This document shows, piece by piece, positions 12,961 through 24,769 of a DNA stretch of 64,000 bases. The notes below the pieces were generated by a model. The model did no database searches and was not told where the DNA came from. It was given only the letters and a program-made list of their open reading frames with translations. Source of the stretch: Eriocheir sinensis (lineage: Eukaryota; Arthropoda; Malacostraca; Decapoda; Varunidae); the NCBI RefSeq assembly GCF_024679095.1, contig NC_066531.1, positions 2,711,297 through 2,775,296 of the forward strand, given 5' to 3'. How positions within the stretch are numbered: position 1 is the first letter of the stretch; every line of letters starts with the position of its first letter. A program made the position numbers and the translations under genes.

Positions 12961-13172
12961 TATATTATAAGACACTCGCTACTCACATCAACTATTTCTA
13001 AAGGTCAGAGAGGGGGTCAATCGGGTTCTAATGAGTGTTTCTTCAGGTTCACGGTACAGAGGAAGGGTCAGACTACCACCAGGGTCATAAAACTACCCCT
13101 GGAAATGCCCACAACTCCTAAGAAAGCCTTGTCGAATATGTGTTCTTGGGCAGCGAAATGTCTTGTAATACG
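12961..13172 (+). mobile_element. MITE family B, copy 3
   Basis: It starts ATTATAAGACACTCGC, followed by ACATCAACTATTTCTAAAGG and one module, and ends CAGCGAAATGTCTTGTAATA, the inverse of the start. It lies 160 bp upstream of the cytokine signal-peptide exon. Confidence 0.75.
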
Positions 13173-13246
13173 ATTCTGGCAGTCTCTTCGCTGTGCCCCG
13201 CTGTTGTTACTTAATTGACAATGATGTTGCTCGCTGTCTATCTGTT

Positions 13247-13249
<3 letters not shown>

Positions 13250-13282
<33 letters not shown>
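13250..13282. repeat. (CA)n tract before the cytokine exon
   Basis: A short CA tract 50 bp upstream of the acceptor of the exon at 13335; it may contribute to the pyrimidine/CA-rich intron end. Confidence 0.85.
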
Positions 13283-13286
<4 letters not shown>

Positions 13287-13334
13287 CTACACATACGGTA
13301 CTTTCCTTGTTCTCACCGTGTGTCTCCTCGGCAG

Positions 13335-13732
13335 GGTGGGCGCGACTGGCACTGCTGTTGACGCTGGTGGTCAGCTCCGTATCTGCCGGGCCCGTGAGGG
13401 AGAGAAGAACACACCGAGCCTCCGCACACCAGCGACACACAAGCCTCGACTGGCAAATCACACAGCAGAGGCTCAGGAGATCAGAGCATTACAGCAGTTC
13501 AAGCAGTAGAGGAGGAAGCAGTAGGTTCAGCAGCACCATGGGAGATCAGCCAGACGAGGCGGGCAGCAGTCACAGCAGTGGGCGCAGCAGCAGGATGGCG
13601 GATGTCCACTGGTCTCAGCCATGCACGGGGCTCGCTCGGAACCCAAGAAAGAAGCCCCATGAGCTCACCAAACATATCCTGCACGAGCTCTCCCTAGCGC
13701 ATAGCTTCCTGGGCGTCTTCAAGGACAAATAT
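13335..13732 (+). CDS. Four-helix cytokine, exon with signal core, pro-region and helix A
   Basis: The acceptor is a pyrimidine-rich tract ending CGGCAG at 13334 and the donor is TAT|GTAAGT after 13732. The entry is phase 1 and the exit phase 0, giving 133 residues including the split Gly. Residues 2-18 (WARLALLLTLVVSSVSA) are a classical signal-peptide core with an Ala-x-Ala-like cleavage context before GPVRERR. A basic, Ser- and Gln-rich segment follows with two R-X-R-R sites (RERR at 22-25, RLRR at 46-49) suited to furin-type proprotein convertases, then a poly-Ser stretch (54-87). From residue 108 an amphipathic helix (HELTKHILHELSLAHSFLG) matches helix A of the CNTF/CLCF1/cardiotrophin group in its spacing of Leu and His. 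The product is expected to be secreted. The upstream exon with the start codon is not firmly located. Confidence 0.8.
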
Positions 13733-13834
13733 GTAAGTATTAAGTACTGTTGACCTTCAATGCATGCCCCCCCACCTCTCCTCCGCCTTCCCTCACCCCC
13801 GCAGCACGCTTCATTCATTGCCCTGTGTAGCGCT

Positions 13835-14190
13835 GGGGGCTTCGTGGTGCAGTGGTTAGCACACTCGGCTCACAACTGAGAGAGCCCGGGTTCGATTCCC
13901 GGGCGGAGTGGAAAAATTTGGGCGGCTTTTCCGATACCCTACGCCCCTGTCCACCCAGCAGTGAATGGGTACCAGGTATTAATCGGGGGTTGTGTCCCGT
14001 CTCCTGGGGTCTGTTTCCTTCTCCTATAATTCCTTCCCCTTCTGTCTCTCTCCGGCATATGACCACAGATGTTGCGCCGACTAAACGAAACTTTCCAACT
14101 GCTCCCTTCTCCTATAATTCCTTCCCCTTCTGTCTCTCTCCGGCATATGACCACAGATGTTGCGCCGACTAAACGAAACTTCCCAACTTC
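13835..14190 (+). mobile_element. tRNA-Val SINE, full length, two tail modules
   Basis: A complete tRNA-like head: GGGGCTTCGTGGTGCAGTGG, anticodon loop CTCACAA (CAC, Val) in a short stem, B-box GGTTCGATTCC. The body and two copies of the 88-bp tail module (TATAATTCCTTCCCCTTCTG ... GCGCCGACTAAACGAAACTT) follow. It lies 100 bp into the cytokine intron. Confidence 0.9.
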
Positions 14191-14439
14191 TTTCCTGTGT
14201 TGCGCCTTGGGTATCTGTCTCCTAATCACCTTTGTTTCCTCTGGTGCATATGTTTTTTTCTGGTTTTCCTCCTCCTCCTCCTCCGTCTCTCAGTCACCGG
14301 ACACAGTCATGGCCCGCCCGAGGGTATTGCTTGAATGTAACTTTCTCACGCCCACACACGCCCACGCGCCCGCTCACCGCCGTCCCCAGCCCCGTCCCAC
14401 ACATACCCTTCTCAGCTTCCCCGGGCACACCGCATAGGT

Positions 14440-14965
14440 CGGGGTCTTTCGCTTCTCATATCAACTATTTCTAAATGTCAAAGAGGGGGTCAGTCGGGTT
14501 CTAATGAGTGTGTCCCTAGGTTCATGGTACAGAGGAAGGGTCAGACTACCACCAGGGTCATAAAACTACCCCTGGAAATGCCCACAAACTCCTACGAAAG
14601 CCTTGTCAAATATGTGTTTCTTTAGGTTCATGGTACAGAGGAAGGGTCTAACTAACACCAGGGTCATAAAACTACCCCTGGAAATGCCCACAACGCCTAC
14701 GAAAGCCTTGTCAAATATGTTTCTTTAGGTTCACGGTACAGAGGAAGGGTCTAACTAACACCAGGGTCATAAAACTACCCCTGGAAATGCCCACAAACTC
14801 CTACGAAAGCCTTGTCAAATATGTGTTTCTTTAGGTTCACGGTACAGAAGAAGGGTCAGACTACCACCAGGGTCATAAAACTACCCCTGGAAATGCCCAC
14901 AACGCCTACGAAAGCCTTGTCAAATAGGTGTTCTTGGGCGGCGAAATATCTCATAACACGACCCA
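14440..14965 (+). mobile_element. MITE family B, copy 4, four modules
   Basis: Starts TTTCGCTTCTCATATCAACT, has four tandem modules with CCCCTGGAAATGCCCACAA, and ends GCGAAATATCTCATAACACG. Module copies differ by few bases. Confidence 0.8.
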
Positions 14966-15408
14966 AACAATCTCTTTGAACTTCAAGACTGCAATGCCTT
15001 TCTTTCTTTTGTCCGAACCGTCTGATTTCCCTTCCCTTCCCTTCCTCCTCTCTCTCTTTCCTCTGTCAGTGTCCCCCGCCCCCCCCCACCCCCCCCACCC
15101 CCCCACCCCCCTCCCTGCATCTCTCAACAGACCAACATTTCATAGTGCTGAGATCATGATCCCAGTAACGCGCGATTAGATAGAGACTACGTTCTCGGCA
15201 TGCCTCCCTGACAGAGTGACGTTCTAATCGCTCCGTGGTGTAACTTTTGGGTTCACTGAGAGATAGTCCACTCACCTCGTCCTCCTCCTCCTCCTCCTCT
15301 GATCTCTTATGGTGTGGGTTGCCCTTTCTTCTCAATCTTTCTTTCCTTCTCTCCTCCTTCTCCTCCTCCTCCTCCTCCACCTTTCCTCCCTCCTCCTCCT
15401 CCTCCGCC

Positions 15409-15604
15409 TGTTTGATTCCCGGGCGGAGTGGAAAAATTTGGGCGGCTTTTCCGATACCCTACGCCCCTGTCCACCCAGCAGTGAATGGGTACCAGGTATT
15501 AATCGAGGGTTGTGTCCCGTCTCCTGGGGTCTGTTCCGTCCCCTTCTGTCTCTCCGGCATATGACCACAGATGTTGCGCCGACTTAACGAAACTTTGCAA
15601 CTTT
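15409..15604 (+). mobile_element. tRNA-Val SINE, 5'-truncated
   Basis: Begins at the B-box (TTTGATTCCCGGGCGGAGTG) directly after a (CCT)n tract and runs to CGACTTAACGAAACTTTGC. Confidence 0.88.
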
Positions 15605-16007
15605 TTCCTTCTCCTCCCTTCCCCTTCCTCACCTCATTTTGTCTGCGTGTCAGGAAGTCAAAAGGTCAAATGACTCGTGCACTCGTCGGATATTCCTCGG
15701 AGTCTTGATCGGCACACGTCTGGGCTCAGCTTTGGACGTTTTTTCACGACTTACGCTGCCTTGCCTTTCATCCGCAAGAGCTGACCTGCTTGGGGCTCGA
15801 CAGGTCTCCCGTTCCCCTCCTCCCCCTTCCCCCCCCTGCCGTGTGACCAAGCACCGCCCTGGGTTTGTTCCACCGAGGCTTCCAATGAGTTAGGTCACTG
15901 TCCCGATGAACTGTTCAATGCTAAATCGCTTTCGTAATTGATCTTCTTTTTCGTTTACTGTAATGACATGTAAAATTTGAAGGGGAGACTCACTGGGTAT
16001 ATAAGGT

Positions 16008-16010
<3 letters not shown>
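15605..16010. other. Unassigned
   Basis: Unique, moderately GC-rich sequence. No exon or repeat recognised. Confidence 0.4.

Positions 16011-16057
<47 letters not shown>
16011..16057. repeat. (GT)n microsatellite
   Basis: A continuous GT tract. Confidence 0.9.
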
Positions 16058-16060
<3 letters not shown>

Positions 16061-16335
16061 CCATTAATAACAAACTAAAAACGGTCAGCTTCAGGGCCGC
16101 TGTACATAGCCAAAAAATAGAGTCATCGAGGCCTTACACTCTATAAGAATCGGCGAACGCGCGCTGATTGAGGGAGTCACGTTAGGGAGGGAGGAGAGGC
16201 AGAAAAACATGAAAGGTGGGATTAAATCATGTCAGGCATTTAGTGAAAGTGGGGGCAGGCACAGCAACCCCAATGTGTGTAGAGGGAAAGAACTCCATCA
16301 AGATATATAGAAGTATGCCGTGTATGTCTTTGGGA

Positions 16336-16581
16336 GGGGGCCTCGTGGTGCAGTGGTTAGCACACTCGGCTCACAACCGAGAGAGCCCAGGTTCGATTCC
16401 CGGGCGGAGTGGAAAAATTTGGGCGGCTTTTCCGATACCCAGCAGTGAATGGGTACCAGGTATTAATCGGGGGTTGTGTCCCGTCTCCTGGGGTCTGTTC
16501 CCTTCTCCTATAATTCCTTCCCCTTCTGTCTCTCTCCGGCATATGACCACAGATGTTGCGCCGACTAAACGAAACTTTCCT
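16336..16581 (+). mobile_element. tRNA-Val SINE
   Basis: Full tRNA head with CTCACAA loop; a short deletion removes CTACGCCCCTGTCCA from the body; single tail module. Confidence 0.9.
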
Positions 16582-16699
16582 TTCTACCATGAAAACAAAG
16601 TAATAGTATATTGAGTAAAGTAACGTTAGTAATATAATCTAAAACACTAAAAACCACTGTTGTATCCCTCAGGTCGAATATTGCTCATTTTGTATCAAG

Positions 16700-16900
16700 G
16701 ATGAGACATTTCGCCGCCCAAGAACACCTATTTGACAAGGCTTTCGTAGGAGTTGTGGGCATTTCCAGGAGTAGTTGTATGACCCTGGTGGTAGTCTGAC
16801 CCTTCCTCTGTACCATGAACCTAAAGAAACACTCATTAGACCCCGATTGATCCCCTCTTTAACCTTTAGAAATAGGTGATATGGGATGGTACTGTCGTGT
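16700..16900 (-). mobile_element. MITE family B, copy 5
   Basis: Starts GAGACATTTCGCCGCCCAAG, one module on the minus strand, and ends near GGGATGGTACTGTCGTGTAA. Confidence 0.75.
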
Positions 16901-17262
16901 AATACCAACCCTATACAAGGCTTTGCTGCCCTACTGTCTCAAATGTATCATATAAAAACCGCCTCCATACCGGACTTGCATAGTTTTACACTTGTTTAAC
17001 GTAACGCCTGATTTCCTGGGGTATAAATCACTCCTAAGCCCACGTCAGTCCAAATTCACCTGATAGGGAATAGGTCAAAGGGTTGATGTCACCGTTGATG
17101 TCGTCACCTCCCGGTTGTCGCTTCTATTCCAGGAGGCGGGAGTACCCTTTGCCCCGTGCAGATGGCGTCCCCTCCACAAATTACAGGGGCTCGCGTTTAC
17201 CACGGGGTTTTTAGGCGTGGCAAAAGAAACAATCGCGGCTATTTATGGAGGTGGAGTCTTAT

Positions 17263-17324
<62 letters not shown>
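17263..17324. repeat. (GT)n microsatellite
   Basis: A continuous GT tract; a second (CA)n tract lies at 17619-17664. Confidence 0.9.
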
Positions 17325-17329
<5 letters not shown>

Positions 17330-17616
17330 GTCTCAGAAAACACAATCCACCATTTACATAACACAAAACAGCCGTGGGGTGTATCACGTTTTTGTGGTGA
17401 CGTCAGGCCTGCGTCACCGCCGCGTCACGGTTCCGTCACGCCCGGCAAGTGGGGAGGGGGTGGGTTGGTGGGGGGTGGATGGGGGCTTATCTGGATGCTG
17501 CCATTGGCCCATACGATATTTACATTTCGACATTGTTTCCAAACTTAGAATGTGGTTACAAATCCTTCTTTCCTTCCCCTCCTACTCCTTCCTTCCCAGG
17601 CTCCTCCCCTCTTCCT

Positions 17617-17618
<2 letters not shown>

Positions 17619-17664
<46 letters not shown>
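17619..17664. repeat. (CA)n microsatellite
   Basis: A continuous CA tract. Confidence 0.9.
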
Positions 17665-17667
<3 letters not shown>

Positions 17668-17967
17668 TTAATTATCAGTAATAAGTCTATCGCTACACTT
17701 CTTCAGATAAAACAATCTATAAACCGGAAATCGGCCCTCATGACCCACTCCCGCCTTCCCTGGTGATAAAACAACAATGTACACAAGCTCTAAGCGTGAA
17801 TTACGAACGGAATGGACGCTTGTGTGTTATGTGTCTGCGTCTGAGTAACGTAATGAAAGGCTCGGGGTTATCAGGCGTGTTGGCAAACGTCTCTCGAATG
17901 TTACACTTGATAACATACCTCGTCGACACTTCCTTATCTTGTGTATGGAACGTTATGCTGCTTTGAT

Positions 17968-18232
17968 ATAAGAACATAAGAACGTGAGGAGTCTGCAAGA
18001 GGCCGGTTGGGCTATACAAGGCAGCTCCTGTACACTCCACCCCACCTTACCTCACCATCCATGGCCTTATCTAACCTCTTCTTGAATGTATCTACGGTAT
18101 TGGCACCCACAACATGGCCCCCAAGCCTGTTCCACTCGTCCACCACTCTACTGGTACTCAACCTTACTCTCTTCACCCCCAAACCATGCATATTCTTACA
18201 CCCTTTCGGCCCTCAGAACTACTATCCATAGG
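17968..18232 (-). mobile_element. Non-LTR retrotransposon 3' region fragment
   Basis: AGAACATAAGAACGTGAGGA and CTAACCTCTTCTTGAATGTA are similar to the sequence at 48900-48990, which follows a reverse transcriptase C-terminus on the minus strand. It is probably the 3' end of the same class of LINE. No intact domain. Confidence 0.55.
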
Positions 18233-18255
18233 CTTATAAAACCGTCATCTTAATA

Positions 18256-18422
18256 TAGGGTTAGGTTAGGTTAGGTAAGGCTAGGTTAGGTAAGGCTAGG
18301 TTAGGTTAGGTTAGGTAAGGCTAGGTTAGGTTAGGTTAGGTTAGGTAAGGTTAGGTTAGGTAAGGCTAGGTTAGGTAAGGCTAGGTTAGGTAAGGTTAGG
18401 TTAGGTTAGGTTAGGTTAGGTC
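18256..18422. repeat. Interstitial telomere-like (TTAGG)n array
   Basis: About 33 degenerate units of TTAGG with regular variants TAAGG and CTAGG. TTAGG is the common arthropod telomere repeat. The variants are themselves arranged in a higher-order pattern (TTAGG TTAGG TAAGG CTAGG). Confidence 0.85.
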
Positions 18423-18499
18423 AGTTTTATTTTTATCATCCTTATTCTTGTTCTAATCACTAGTACTAGCATTTACAATCAATGTACTAGTAGCAGCAA

Positions 18500-18517
18500 C
18501 AGTAGTAGTAGTAGTAA

Positions 18518-18554
<37 letters not shown>

Positions 18555-18555
18555 T
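18500..18555. repeat. (AGT)n microsatellite
   Basis: AGT repeats with a few changes. Confidence 0.85.
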
Positions 18556-18694
18556 GTGTTAGCGTCACAGGTCACCAGGAGCGTCACTTGCAAGGAACAA
18601 GGACGCGTTGTAATCGTGTTTTATCCCACCCCTATCGATAAGGCACATCCTCTTGCTATCTCCGTTAAAGGTCTTGGCGCCGAGATATCAGCCT

Positions 18695-18697
<3 letters not shown>

Positions 18698-18740
<43 letters not shown>

Positions 18741-18795
18741 GATAATCTGTAATCGTAGACGAGTTAGAATTTGAAGGAAAAAAAAGTAAATTAAG

Positions 18796-18852
<57 letters not shown>

Positions 18853-18898
18853 TTATGTTGTTGTGTTATTGTTCTCAAAGTCCGGGAAAGGTAAAACA

Positions 18899-18946
<48 letters not shown>

Positions 18947-18950
18947 ACTA

Positions 18951-18991
<41 letters not shown>
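18698..18991. repeat. Cluster of four dinucleotide tracts
   Basis: (CA)n 18698-18737, (GA)n 18799-18850, (CT)n 18904-18944, (CA)n 18953-18991. The GA and CT tracts are inverted relative to each other. Confidence 0.9.
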
Positions 18992-18994
<3 letters not shown>

Positions 18995-19953
18995 CCCCCC
19001 AACCCCTCCCCACCCTCCCCTCCTCCCCCCACACACACCTGTCCTTTCCCCCGTTCTCAACTTGACTGCCCCGGTGCCCCGTTCCCGCCACCTTGCCCCG
19101 TCTCCGCCCCCAGAGGTCTCGGTAGCGCATTATTCACTCCCCTCCCACCCTTCCCTTTCGTCTAACTCCTCTCTCGGCTCGTCATGGCTTTCTCTGAACC
19201 CGGTTATTTAATTTCCACACACCGCGAGGCCGAGCGGGTTGGTTCCTGGGCCGGTGTTGTTGACGCTGTGATGGGGTGTGATTCTGTTGATGTCGGTGTT
19301 GGTATCGATGATGGTCTCTCTCTCTCTCTCTCGCCGTCTCTCTCTCTCTCTCCCCCCGCCCCCCTTCAGTAGGAAATGCCTCTTGCCGGGGTCGAGGGGG
19401 AAGCCAGTGTCCGTCAACCTGGTCACCTCTCTCCGTCCACACACACAGAAGGACGTGGTAATGGGGTCGCATAATGGCGCTGTATGATATTTACCTATAA
19501 AACTTGTCAGTATTTCCGGAAGCTGAGAAAGAGTCTGAAAAAGCGAGGGAGAGAGAGGGGTGGGGGTGGGGTCGAGGGGGGGGGAGAATCCGTGAGTGAC
19601 GTCAGCAAACGGATGGGCGTCAAGTCTGTGGAGTGTTGGTCTTCTGGCGTCGTTGCATAGAGTTGAATTCCCCTCGGCCCTGCGTGACGGGGATGGTGAC
19701 TAACACAACCAGGGGCCGAGAAATGGTTTTGTGTTTCCCAGAAGCGGCGCAGGAGACGCGTGTTTTGAGACGATCCAGGAATTCGTCTGGTTCGTCTGGC
19801 TGGAGGAGGGAACTTGCTCTTGGGCTACGAGGAGGAACGGGGAAGCGGAGGGATGACTCGACACTTAATTATCTTGTGTTTGGAACGTTATGCTGTATTT
19901 ATGTAGTCAGCCGTGCTCTCGTCACCCATAAACCATGCCTGGGACCGTAATCT

Positions 19954-19988
19954 TAGGTTAGGTTAGGTTAGGTTAGGTTAGGTTAGGT
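19954..19988. repeat. Short (TTAGG)n array
   Basis: Seven near-perfect TTAGG units. Confidence 0.8.
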
Positions 19989-20477
19989 ACCAGGTCCAAG
20001 AGCGTCGTATTCTCAATCAGTTCAGGGCCCACACACACATTTGATGACTTAAGTAGAGGTTGTTTAAATATTGCCATGGGTAGTTTGAGGAGCTGAGGGA
20101 TAGTTTGACAAGGCTTCCTCACCGTGAACTTGAAGAAACATGGGAACCCGACTAATCTCCTTCGTGATCTTTGATATAGTTATTGTGGGGGCTGAAAGCG
20201 TCTTGAGAATAGACCGCGGGGTGAGTCAAGGGTTGCCTCTCATAGCCTACTCGTCACAGCGCTGCCCTCCAGATCCGTCGCTACCTGGGGCCGTGGGGAA
20301 CAGTCTCGTAGTGATGACTGAAATTTCCTCCTCGCTGGGAAACTCCGGGACTCTGAGATTTCTTGTTTTCTTTTTTTCTTTCCTGCATTGTCGCCCGCGC
20401 GTTCTTTTACATGGATATAGACTTCCGTGACACAGTGACATAACGCCTGTCTTACCGTTTAATCGTGTTCTTGTTGT

Positions 20478-20880
20478 TTCTTAACTTCTGTTGTTACTGT
20501 TCTTGGTAATACTTAGAATCATAAGAGAACGCTTTACTGTTTTGAATGCTCTTTAACTACTTAGAATCATTATACAACTCTCTACTTTTGTTTTGAATGC
20601 TCTTTGACTACTTAGAATCATTATACAACTCTCTATTTTGTTTTGAATGCTCTTTGACTATTTAGAATCATTATACAACTCTCTACTTTTGTTTTGAATG
20701 CTCTTTGACTACTTAGAATCATTATACAACTCTCTACTTTTGTTTTGAATGCTCTTTGACTACTTAGAATCATTATACAACTCTCTACTTTTGTTTTGAA
20801 TGCTCTTTGACTACTTAGAATCATCATACAACTCTCTACTTTTGTTTTGAATGCTCTATGACAACTTAGAATCATTTTAC
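20478..20880. repeat. 51-bp minisatellite, seven copies
   Basis: The unit CTACTTAGAATCATTATACA... recurs at about 20557, 20608, 20658, 20709 and on. Because 51 is a multiple of 3 the minus strand stays open with 17-residue repeats; this is not evidence of a gene. Confidence 0.88.
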
Positions 20881-21139
20881 TACAATCATATTCCTTCTCT
20901 TTTAACCTTAACTTTAATCATAGATGCTTTTTACTCCTCAGAATCAATATACTACATTAACACTACCAGCTGTTAGACTAGCGTGAGGTTGCCCGCAGAC
21001 CAACACGCATTGATACCAGGCGTCAAATTTGCATAGGCCTCTCGTTAGTGTCATTTTATTTAGCAGTACAGCGCATCCAGGCCTACTGTACGATGTGTGT
21101 GTGTGTGATGTGTTTATCAGCTCATATTGGCTCACTTGT

Positions 21140-21690
21140 CAATGCTTGGAGGTCTGGAAATAGGAGGTTTTCCAGGGGTACTTTTATGACCCTGGTGGTA
21201 GTCTGGGCCATATTTCTAAACACTCCTGCGCCCAAGAACACGTAATTTACTAGTCTTTCGTGGGAGTTTAGGGCATTTCCAGGGGTACTTTTATGACCCT
21301 GGTGGTAGTCTGGGCCATATTTTTAAACACTCCTGCGCCCAAGAACACGTAATTTACTAGTCTTTCGTGGGAGTTTAGGGCATTTCCAGGGGTACTTTTA
21401 TGACCCTGGTGGTAGTCTGGGCCATATTTTCAAACATTTCTGCGCCCAAGAACACGTAATTTACTAGTCTTTCGTGGGAGTTTAGGGCATTTCCAGGGGT
21501 ACTTTTATGACCCTGGTGGTAGTCTGAGCCTTCTTCTGTATCGTGAACCTAAAGGAACACTCATTAGAACTTGAGTAACCTCCACCACCACCACCAGGGT
21601 CATAAAACTGCCCCTGGAAATGCCCACAGCTCCTGCGTGCGAGAAAGCCTTGTCAAGTGTGCGTGCCTGGGCGGCGAGATGTTGAGTGAG
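21140..21690 (-). mobile_element. MITE family B, copy 6, with inverted end module
   Basis: Four ~101-bp modules (CCAGGGGTACTTTTATGACC; CGCCCAAGAACACGTAATTT) are followed from about 21585 by a module in the opposite orientation (AGGGTCATAAAACTGCCCCT), giving a large foldback. Confidence 0.75.
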
Positions 21691-21878
21691 GATTCAAGCT
21701 ATCTCCTGTTGGGCTTTGTTTTCCATCTTTTCCGCTTTCCCGTATACCTGGCCTGCCCCCCCACCCACTCCCCTCCCACCTATGCCTCACCTCTCCACCC
21801 ACCCACCCCCCCTCCCTCTGGCGGTGTCACGGCCCACTTGCCATTCCGTGTAGGGAATCCCGACAGACTGAAGGCAAG

Positions 21879-21881
<3 letters not shown>

Positions 21882-21926
<45 letters not shown>

Positions 21927-22124
21927 CTCTCTCGTGATGACTGACTACACACCTCCCTTGGTCCCCCTCCCCTCACCTCTCCCCTCCCAACGTGACCTCC
22001 CCGTGTCCCCGGCGTGGGCGTGCGGGCGTGGATCTTGCGAGTCGTGTGTGTGGGGGCGTGGGAGGGACCAGCAGCCACCACGCCGGCACCGGAAGTACCT
22101 CGCACGGGCGGGGAATTTCCGAGT

Positions 22125-22180
<56 letters not shown>

Positions 22181-22200
22181 GATGTCGCTACGGGTGCTGT

Positions 22201-22239
<39 letters not shown>

Positions 22240-22259
22240 GATGTCGCTACGGGTGCTGT

Positions 22260-22334
<75 letters not shown>

Positions 22335-22365
22335 TGTTTCTCTTTAATATGTTGACAATCTATAT

Positions 22366-22420
<55 letters not shown>
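21882..22420. repeat. (GT)n cluster with duplicated spacer, then (CA)n
   Basis: GT tracts at 21882-21926, 22128-22176, 22204-22235 and 22263-22333 with the spacer ACGGATGTCGCTACGGGTGC present twice, then (CA)n at 22368-22420. Confidence 0.9.
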
Positions 22421-22426
<6 letters not shown>

Positions 22427-22792
22427 ACGCATACGCAATCACTCCATACAATAAGCAAGCACTCAACAACAACGATAACAACAACAACATGCGATTCGCG
22501 GTTTGCACAGGGCGCGGAGGGCGTTTTGATGAGCATATTAACAGGAGTTCACTGTAACGAGGTCAAATCTAATACATTTCCCGTCATTAGTCACTTTGGC
22601 GAGGTGGAACCCATTTTCCCTTTTAGCAATTAACCGAATATTGCTGCTTTTTTTTTTTTTTTTTTCGTGATGGGGAAAAAAGAAGAAAATTTAAAAGCAT
22701 CTTGGAGGGATAAATATGGAGCACAAAACGTTGATATTTTAACTTATGAATCAACGAAGCAATTATGTAAAACTCAATTTCCATATGATTCA

Positions 22793-22795
<3 letters not shown>

Positions 22796-22840
<45 letters not shown>
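22796..22840. repeat. (GT)n microsatellite
   Basis: A continuous GT tract. From 22840 to 23580 I see only C-rich and T-rich low complexity, including a short GGGCAGGGGA repeat near 23010. Confidence 0.85.
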
Positions 22841-22842
<2 letters not shown>

Positions 22843-23583
22843 AGAAATGCCTGTGACGTCACGAGGCTGGTTGGCTGTGACCCCCCACCCCTCCCCACCC
22901 ACCCCCCACCTTCCTCCTTCCTCCTCTTCCCCAGCCGGCCGCCTCTCACCAGTATGTCTCAAAATACTGGTTACGTCTGATAAGATAATTGAAGGTTGAG
23001 GGAAAAGGCAGGGCAGGGGAGGGCAGGGGAGGGCAGGGTAGCAAGTTCTCGTACAACAACTAACACTCCCTGACCCACCGAGGCATAACACAGCGCATTC
23101 CACACCCACATAACGTTTTTATAAGCAACTAACGTTCTTTCTGCTCTCCTCTTCCTTGGTTTAACGTTTCATCCTATTTCCTCATTCTCTTCTTGGTTGT
23201 ATTCTTGGGTACTTTCTCTCCTCCTTTAAAAGCATAACACATCGCATTCCAACATATAACTTCCGTCCCTTTCAATCTTCAATATCAGTTTTACATTTTT
23301 CCTCATTGGATTTCGTTCTTTCCCCTTTTCCTATCTTATTTTGAGTTTATTTTTTCAGTAGTTTGTCTCCGTCTTTAGAAGCATAGCAGCGCATCCCACG
23401 TAACGTCCGTCTTTTCTGCTCTTAATCTTCTACGTTAGTTTCACATTTCATCCGCGGTTTTCCTTCCTTCCTTCCTTCCTTATCTTCATATCAATGCAGT
23501 TGTGTTGGGTTTAGTCTTGGGTGATTTCTCTCCTTCTTTGCCGAGCTGGAAGAGGTTCTGTTTTGCTCATTTCTTTCGCCACA

Positions 23584-23584
<1 letters not shown>

Positions 23585-23646
<62 letters not shown>
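23585..23646. repeat. (CA)n microsatellite
   Basis: A continuous CA tract, followed at 23758-23825 by a purine-only (GGA)n stretch and at 23873-23909 by (GA)n. Confidence 0.9.
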
Positions 23647-23649
<3 letters not shown>

Positions 23650-23868
23650 CACGCCATAAGACAAGCGCGGCAGAAGGGGAAAAAACGCGAGAAAATACGA
23701 GAAGTTGCATTTAACTCTCTTGCTGGTTTAAATCCACATAAAATAACCTCTCGAAATAGGAGGAAGAGGAGGAGGAGGAGGAGACGGAAGAGGAAGAGTA
23801 GGAGGAGGAGGAGGAGGAAGAGGAGGATTGGTCATGCTAACGTAACCTATACCATGAGTGTGTGTGTG

Positions 23869-23911
<43 letters not shown>

Positions 23912-24127
23912 GGATGACGGCCAGGTTGAGCCAGTGTTTGTCGTCGCGCCCGGGAATCACGTCATGCATGCAGTCTGGCCTCCGTTTACCCCGTCCCCTT
24001 GACCTCTGGCGGCGTGTGGGCGTCCGCGGCAGCCACTGGAGCTTCGTGACCAAGTGTCTACCATATGGCATGACTTCTGGGCCCGAGACGCTGCCGCCCC
24101 GCCGCCCTAATGCTGTTGCTCGCCTCG

Positions 24128-24396
<269 letters not shown>

Positions 24397-24769
24397 TTGC
24401 CTGGTACGAGGATGCCCATTCATGCCGCGAGTCTTAGGCCAGTTCCACAGTTCCCCATGATGGGTTAGTAAGCTCCCAAACCAATACCAGAGCCTTCGAA
24501 ATTTCCTTGTACAGTGTCTGGTGTTTATATTTAAGTTCACAAATTTGATGAAACTATACAGGAAAAGTCTTGTGTATTTAGTGTGGCATCGAAGACCTCA
24601 CCGTTTTGGATTGTATGGGATTCTGTTGTTTGGTTCGGGCTGTTACGAAGACACGGTGTTGGACTGTGGAACCGGGTCTTGTGGTGTGTGACCGTCGCCC
24701 GCTGTTACCGCCTCCCAGCAACCCGTGTAGCTCTTGCCCGCTCATCTCTGCGCAGCATTTTGAGGACTG

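Noticed and set aside
13835..13915. Genuine tRNA-Val gene
   Set aside because: The tRNA-like head is fused to the same body and tail in many dispersed copies, so it is a SINE promoter region.
20633..20875. Minus-strand 80-codon frame with 17-residue repeats
   Set aside because: Product of a 51-bp minisatellite.
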